Below are positions 57,899 through 64,000 of a stretch of DNA of 64,000 nucleotides, one piece after another. The stretch's first letter is position 1, and each line of letters opens with the position of its first letter. The stretch spans positions 2,137,501 through 2,201,500 of the forward strand of contig JAITYX010000062.1 in NCBI GenBank assembly GCA_021018815.1, in the 5' to 3' direction. Origin of the DNA: Talinum fruticosum. Lineage: Eukaryota > Streptophyta > Magnoliopsida > Caryophyllales > Talinaceae. The translations under genes and the position numbers were made by a program. The notes under the pieces were generated by a model. It saw nothing but the letters and a program-made list of their open reading frames with translations, searched no databases and was not told the DNA's origin.

Positions 57899-58205
57899 TT
57901 AGCGTCGGACAAAATCGGACGCCAAATCAGGAAAATCGGACGCTAAACGTCTTTAGCGTCGGATTAGAGTCGAATAAAATTCTGACGCAGAAGACCTCGA
58001 CGCTAAAAATTTCGCGTCGGATGTCCGATCGTAGCCGACGCTATTAGCGTCGGATTCTAGGTATTAGCGTCGGATCCGTCCGACGCTAATTTTGTTTTCT
58101 TTTTCAGCCTCTGCTTCTTTTTAGCGTCGATTTATGTGTTTAGCATCAACTTTTTGACTCAAATAGCGTCGGATTTGTGTGCGACGCTAAAATCCGATGC
58201 TAAAT
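57899..58205. repeat. CACTA subterminal repeats (TAGCGTCGGA)
   Basis: About ten copies of TAGCGTCGGA or its complement TCCGACGCTA, with variants, lie in both orientations, for example the palindromic pair at 58065-58095. Such arrays bind the element's own TNPA protein in known En/Spm elements. Confidence 0.9.
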
Positions 58206-58465
58206 GTTCCCTTATTTTGCCAAAGCTTTTTTACATTTGCTATTCCCTTTTACATATATTTCCTGCAAAATATTTACATAAAATTCTGACTTCTTCTCTA
58301 CACAAGTAATCCACGAATACACAAATACATTGTGATTCATTCTTTGCACAATCATCCACAAACCACCAAGTATTCATAAAAACAACGAACATTCGCAATT
58401 AAGTTATATAATAATTTTATCCAACAAATCAATTCAAAGTTCAACAAAGAAACCATGCTAAGAAA

Positions 58466-60284
58466 TTACTTAGAACCACCGGACATCCGGTCAACTTGTG
58501 ATTGGAGGTTTTGAATGAGTTTCATTGCTTCTTGCATGACCTTTTGCTGACTCTCGACCAGTATTCTTTGCTCTTCAAGTTGTTCTTGGGTTGATTGAAA
58601 TTGTGATTGTAGCTGAGAATAAGCCGACGAATTGTAGGTAGCACCTGTAGAGGATGTCGAGGCAGTAGGCTTCTCATAGAACATTGTTGCGGAATTACCC
58701 AATCCATAGATGGTTGATTTTTTGCTCCATCCACCCGACACCTCATAGTAGAGGGTCTCCGCCTCTTTGTCCCCTCCTCGAATACCACACTCGGCTCCGA
58801 CCGCTTCATATTTTTCCTGTAAAAGGGAAAGCATCCATTGCCCATTCCATATCAAAAGTGTTTTTCCTTGCAACTACGTGAGCTTTCTACTTATTCCTTT
58901 GATTTACACGGCAATACATATATAAAACGATAATCTACTTGTCTACATATAGGAAGGAATAAATTCAGCTAGTGGATCGAGTTCATTTTGCAAGATATTA
59001 TGTACGTAATAATAATTTTTGGATCTTTAATCATTTATTTCTTTAGAAGTCGAATTACTATTGGATTATATAAAATTAATTGTTATGGGATGATAATTGA
59101 GGTACAAAGTCTCCCCTTTTTTTTTTTTTTTGGATCCTTTATAATTAATCAATATCATATACAATTATATAAAGTTAATTACATTAGTCTCTAACTTTCA
59201 TTTTATGGGTTTGTAAATTATTAGTTGGCTATTTGTATTCTGCCTCTTGACACTCATTTTTAATTTACCCATATAATAATTTGAAGAAAATAAAGTTTTT
59301 GCCAATTTGCTTGTAAAAGTTTATGGAGATAATATTCTTACCCACAGAGATTTGGACCGGTCATCGACGAAAACCTTTCCAAATTGAGCATCTTCCTTAC
59401 TACGACTCCTCACAAACAATGCAGATGGAGTAGGATTCTTCCCTTCCTTGATCTAGGTATACAAAATATGCAATAAAGTTACACAAACTAAATTATGTGT
59501 ATAAAATGAAAGAAAACCAAAATGCTAGAGTTTATACCATTTGGACTCGCGAGATCTACGGTTGCGACCGACCCTTGGCTATGTAAGGTTCCTACTTTTG
59601 GGCCTTCTGTCCTATTCTTGAAGCATTGGGCAGATTTTTTTGAAATTCAGAGGTACTTCTTAGGCCCTTCAATCTCTCTTGCCCCTCATCCGACAACCAA
59701 GTTATTGGTTTATCATCGGGCCTTTTTCCAACCTTGCTCGCTAAGTTCCTCAAATTTTTACCAAATTTCTTCTTCCACTCGCATAGACTTCTTGAGAAAG
59801 TTCTGGAGCCCAAGTATACTTGCCCTGTTTTACACAAATATTAACAAACATAAATTGAAAATATTAAAAACCACTCATATATATCCAATTGTTTTCAAGT
59901 TTTTTACCTCAAAAGTCTTCCACAAAAGTTGTAACTCTTCTTTAGGGAGATTTGATAAACATGTGCACTGGCCATTGTAGAAACTCTTGATATCATCCGA
60001 TATAGCTCGTGACAACTTCGACTTAGTGAACTCTGTAATAAAAATTATTAAGTTAAAAGTACCCAAAGAATACAAAAATAACATAAAGCTAATTACCGAG
60101 ACATACCACCAGTTATCATCATCCTTTGCCAAAACTCTCTTCCTGCAAGCTGCCCCTTGTTGTGAGCTATCTCCTTGTGATGATGATGATTGAGCCTGGA
60201 CTATACCTTGATCGGCCCCAACATTGGAATCGGAACCGAAGTAGGCGCACTATGATTTAACGCAAAACCTTTTGTTCGAGGCAT
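58466..60284 (-). pseudogene. tnpA-like gene (plant transposase Ptta/En/Spm family)
   Basis: Candidate exons on the minus strand: ATG near 60284; 59875-60132 with IKSFYNGQCTCLSNLPKEEL; 59592-59837 with RTFSRSLCEWKKKFGKNL and WLSDEGQERLKGLRS; about 59346-59452 with EGKNPTPSALFVRSRSKEDA and FGKVFVDDRSKSLW; last exon 58466-58816 with LYYEVSGGWSKKSTIYGLG and a coiled-coil-like Gln-rich end (QEQLEEQRILVESQQKVMQE). Splice sites are plausible (GTAAGA at 59345; TTTTACAG before 58816). The protein would bind the subterminal repeats. A frameshift near 60220 suggests decay; exon borders are approximate. Confidence 0.65.
58874..59345. other. Intron of the tnpA-like gene
   Basis: AT-rich DNA between the last two candidate exons, with poly(T) at 59118-59131. 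No separate gene seen. Confidence 0.5.
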
Positions 60285-60533
60285 ACTTGTATATACAACG
60301 AATAATGTCATGCAAAGAAAATTTAAGTATATATATTAAAAAATAAATTAATATACACAAAAAATCAAAACATAAATCAAAATCATAACATAGATCGTTT
60401 GGTTATCAATGTCACGAGATTACAATATTACTTCAAAATCATCATCATCATTAGCTACAATGTCATCATCAATGTCATTATACAATAAAAGGCTGTCATC
60501 ATCTGCCTCCCCTTCAAAATTATCATCCTCGTT

Positions 60534-63500
60534 TTAAGAATTGAAATCGATTTCATTAGCTTCCTCTTCAATTATGTCCTCAAGTTCATTTTCAACTCCT
60601 TCTTGGACTCCTTCGAACTTACATAAAGTAGGAGGATTTTCATTAGTATCCTCTTGCAATGCTGTATCATTGAGTGGTGCTTTAATGGTTGATCTTGGTT
60701 TTATCTTAATCACCGCCCACCATTGGTTTCTATCATTCCTTATACTTAGATAAGGGGTAAAATACACTTGCATAACTTGGGATGCCAATACAAATGGATC
60801 ATACTTTGGGTACTTCTTTGTATGGTTGACATCCACTAATTTATATTGTTTGTGTATATTAATACCCCTTATAGAATCAAACCATTCACATTTGAACAAA
60901 ACCGTCTTGTAAGAGCGAGAATCCCCAACATACTCTAACTCAATCACCTCTTGAAGAATGCCATAATAATGAATGTCATCTACCCCTTTCACGGATACCC
61001 CATAGTTCATACTCGGCCTTGTTTTGACCGTATTTATGGGTGTGAAAGTTGTAATTATTTATGTAATAATGGTTAAAACTACGCACATCCTTCTTTGGAC
61101 CAAGTGCCAAACTTTTAATTACTCCATTGTTCTCGTTCAAATGAAAAACCTATGCCATTAAAATATAAGTTAATGAAAATGTAATACATATTTAAACCAC
61201 TCGCAACACAAGATCAATATACTAACCTTCTCTCGAAACCATTTTGGGAATTCTTTATCAAACTTACTCCATACTTCATCTTTCTTAACACGTGGATGTA
61301 GTGTAATAATTTCATCTTCAAATTGCCTTAGTTGGGGAAAATGCTTATTATTAGTTCGTTATCATTAAAAGATAATATATGACAAAATTATTCAAGTTGA
61401 TAGTCGTACTGTTCATAATCCTCTAATATTTCACAATTCTAAAGAATGTATGCATGAGCTGCATCATACTCGCATTGATCAAGGTATCTCATACGTCTTT
61501 CACTCGGGGCATACCCGACATTAAAGGAGAAGACATCCGGAATGTGTTCACCTTGATTCTCCTCTCGTATGAGGATATACATTTCGCCCAAGATCTCTTA
61601 TTTTTGTGTCAACATTTTGCTCAAAGTAAGTGGCAGAAAAATTTTAAATGTCCTCTCGTTAGATATGCATTGCATATGGACGGTTCAACACGAGCTTTAT
61701 TGCCAACTTTCTTCTTTAAATGATGCAGAAATCTGCATCATAAGTATAAATATTTACTATCATCACTACAAAATATTAATTGAAAACTTGATAAAAATCA
61801 CTTGATACCTTTCAAAGGGATACATCCATCTAAACTAAACGGGTCCACCTACTTTAGCCTCATATGGTAAGTGGACAGGAAGATCCTCCATCACATTGAA
61901 GAAAGATGTTCATCTCCATCTTACATAGTATTTCAAGGATATTTGCCTCTAATCGGAGCACATCCTCCGTTCGCAAATGAGCGGCGCATAAATCCCCGAA
62001 GAATTGGCTCGGCTCTGTAAGGACTTTCCAAACATTTGGAGGTAGTAATTCCCTCAAAGCTATGGGTAATAATCGCTCCATAAGGAAGTGACAATCATGG
62101 CTTTTCAAATTATGCAACTTTGCATTTTTTCCATCAACACATCGACTTAAATTACTAGCATATCCATCGAGTAACTTAAGTTGTTTTAGCCACTCACATA
62201 AAGCTTTTCTTGCCTCTTTACTCAAAACATATGGAGCGTCCGGAACAGCTTTCAGTTCGTCCTCCATCAGCATGTTCGATAGTCCGAATGTTTAGTTTTC
62301 GATGCTTACAATGAGTGGCTAAATCCTTTCTTGAGTTGATGTCATCCTTAGTTTTTCCCTTCACATCCATGATTCTGTTGATTACTTGATCAAACACATT
62401 CTTTTCGACATGCATGACATCTAAATTGTGACGTATGAGAAGATCTTTCCAATACGGCAATTCCCAAAATATGTTTCGTTTTGTCCAATCGTGAGACTCG
62501 AGGTAACCATCAATTGTGCCATGATAATCAACGAGTTAGGCATCGTACATATGCGATCCCATATTTGATCACAAGGAGGAAGAGGTGAATGGTCGACCTA
62601 ATTTTTCAAAAAAGCACTCTTATTAGACCTAAAACGATGACCTTCGGGAAGAAATTGTCTATGGCAATCAAACCATGTGGTCTTCTTCCCATGTTTTAGT
62701 CTCGAATGCCTTCGTGTTTTCCATGCAATAAGGACAAGCTAATTTCCCGATGTCATCCAACCCGAAAGCATACTATATGCTGGAAAGTCACTTATTGTCC
62801 ACATAACTGCTGCCTTCAACGTAAAATTATTCTTTTTCGAAACATCATACGTTTCAAGGCCAACATCCCACAATCGCTTCAATTCCTCAACGAGGGGTTG
62901 TAAATAAACGTCAAGTTTCCCTTAGGACTTTTTGAGCCAGGAATCAACAAAGTAAGAAACATAAATTGTCTCTTCATGCACAACCAAGGTGGTAAATTGT
63001 ATGGAGTTGCAATTACGGGCCAATAGGAGTACGTATGCCCAAAATAGCCAAATGGGGTGAAGCTATCAGTACATAAACCTAATCGAACATTGCGGGGTTC
63101 GGCGGCAAATTCCTTGAAAGTGATATCGAAATGCTTCCAGGCTTCAATATCACATGGATGTGCCATTGAGCCACTTTCACGTGGATTTTCATAATGCCAC
63201 CTCATCCGGGCCGCTATGCCATTCGTCGCATACAATCTTTGTAATCTTGGCCCAATTGGAAAGTATATTAGTACTTTCTTTGCAATACCTTTACCCCTCA
63301 ATGTCTTCTTCTCATATCTATCGACCCCACAATGCTCACATCTATCCAAATTAATTTTATCTTTCCAATATAACATACATCCATTTGGACAAACATCAAT
63401 TCTCTCATGTGGAAGTTCCAAAGCGGTAAGCAGCCTTCTTTGCAGAATAATAAGTGTCGCTCATCTCATTATTAGGTGGACACAATTCCTTCATCGGTGC

Positions 63501-63991
63501 CAACAAATTGTCAACAGCTCTATTTGGGAGATTAAACTCACATTTGATGTTAATGAGCTGTGAGATTACTAACAATAAAGACAAATCACACCCCTCGTAC
63601 AAGGGTCTCTTAGCCGCTTCCAAAATTTCAAAGAATTTTTTACATCTTCATTTGGTTCTTCATCCACACTTTCATCACCAATCCATGTTGAAGACATAGG
63701 CCCAAATGCATCCATCAGTATTTCATGCATTACTTCAACTTGTGGATTTGACGACCCTTGATTGTTCACTTCTAAATCAGGGTAAGTCTCTCCATGGTTA
63801 ACCCAATGAAAATAATTATCGCGAAACCCATGTTTATACAAATGTAATTTCATGGTATCCTCATCTAAGAAAGGCACGTTGCCACATTTACTACAAGGGC
63901 ACCTCATCTTCTTCGACCTCTTGAAGCTTTCTTCTTGTTTAGCAAATGGAATAAATTCCTCTTCTATCCTACGAATGAACTCCTTATTCAA
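60534..63991 (-). pseudogene. TNP2-like CACTA transposase
   Basis: From the N-terminus: a transposase-associated zinc region (MRCPCSKCGNVPFLDEDTMK, LYKHGFRDNYFHWVNHGE); DVCPNGCMLYWKD and CEHCGVDRYEKK; the TNP2 core (RLGLCTDSFTPFGYFGHTYS, WPVIATPYNLPPWLCMK); NLDVMHVEKNVFDQVINRIM; a DUF4218-like part (LKSHDCHFLMERLLPIALRE); and a DUF4216-like C-terminus (VLFKCEWFDSIRG, YDPFVLASQVMQVYF). Breaks: a frameshift near 62705, a stop near 62537, a frameshift near 62270, a stop near 61441. The first Met lies at or beyond the right edge. Catalyses cut-and-paste movement when intact; not here. Confidence 0.85.
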
Positions 63992-64000
63992 GTATTTTCC

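Larger units (their letters stand above)
57878..64000 (-). mobile_element. CACTA (En/Spm) transposon, runs off the right edge
   Basis: The left end reads TACTACAGTAAAACAAG, one base from the canonical CACTACA terminus. It is followed by subterminal repeats (57899-58200), then on the minus strand a tnpA-like gene and a TNP2-like transposase. The usual gene order places TNP2 nearer the 5' end, as seen. The right terminus and target duplication lie outside the window. Several stops and frameshifts in TNP2 suggest it is no longer autonomous. Confidence 0.85.

Overview
The window looks like transposon-dense, gene-poor DNA of a eudicot plant nuclear genome. It is AT-rich with GC-rich islands inside transposable elements. 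It carries intron-bearing MuDR and CACTA transposases, Copia and Athila-like retrotransposons, several hAT/Harbinger MITE-type elements and a small plant F-box/LRR gene family. Caryophyllales is possible because of the PB1-like N-terminal domain of the MULE, but this is only a guess. I see no rRNA, CRISPR or bacterial-type operon.

Layout. 1-6308: a minus-strand Athila-like Ty3/gypsy fragment (gag remnant, tRNA-Asp-type primer site, one LTR) split by a 3.8-kb solo LTR at 461-4308 (CCCTA target duplication). 6666-8780: a short LTR with a primer site, a broken 3' fragment of an F-box gene and a CACTA-like repeat block. 9775-11094: the only intact ordinary gene, an F-box/LRR protein; a frameshifted paralogue lies at 22734-24024. 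16538-22641: a degenerate minus-strand Copia element between an 11-bp direct repeat, interrupted by a solo LTR at 19200-20664. 24-28.9 kb: AT-rich DNA with tandem duplications. 29.6-34.3 kb: three short inverted-repeat elements with target duplications. 34521-36410: a second copy of the solo LTR that sits in the Copia element, in opposite orientation. 37.1-38.2 kb: a duplicated unidentified reading frame. 38.7-48.5 kb: two copies of a dispersed repeat. One is interrupted by a solo LTR (39036-41067), the other by a 3.6-kb long-TIR element (44761-48372) carrying an EF-Tu exon fragment and tRNA-like sequences. 48547-49757: a hAT-type element. 51.2-57.0 kb: a decayed MuDR-type transposase gene split by a third large solo LTR (52100-54805). 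57878-64000: a degenerate CACTA element (tnpA-like and TNP2-like genes, TAGCGTCGGA subterminal repeats) running off the right edge.

The genes do not form a pathway. The layout is a record of nested insertions: many junctions can be resolved to the base because target-site duplications survive. The most interesting item is the long-TIR element holding an EF-Tu exon and tRNA-like units with intact Pol III box motifs. Next is a family of three solo LTRs that each contain a GC-rich block ending in a splice-donor-like sequence, one with a clear CAAT/TATA promoter.
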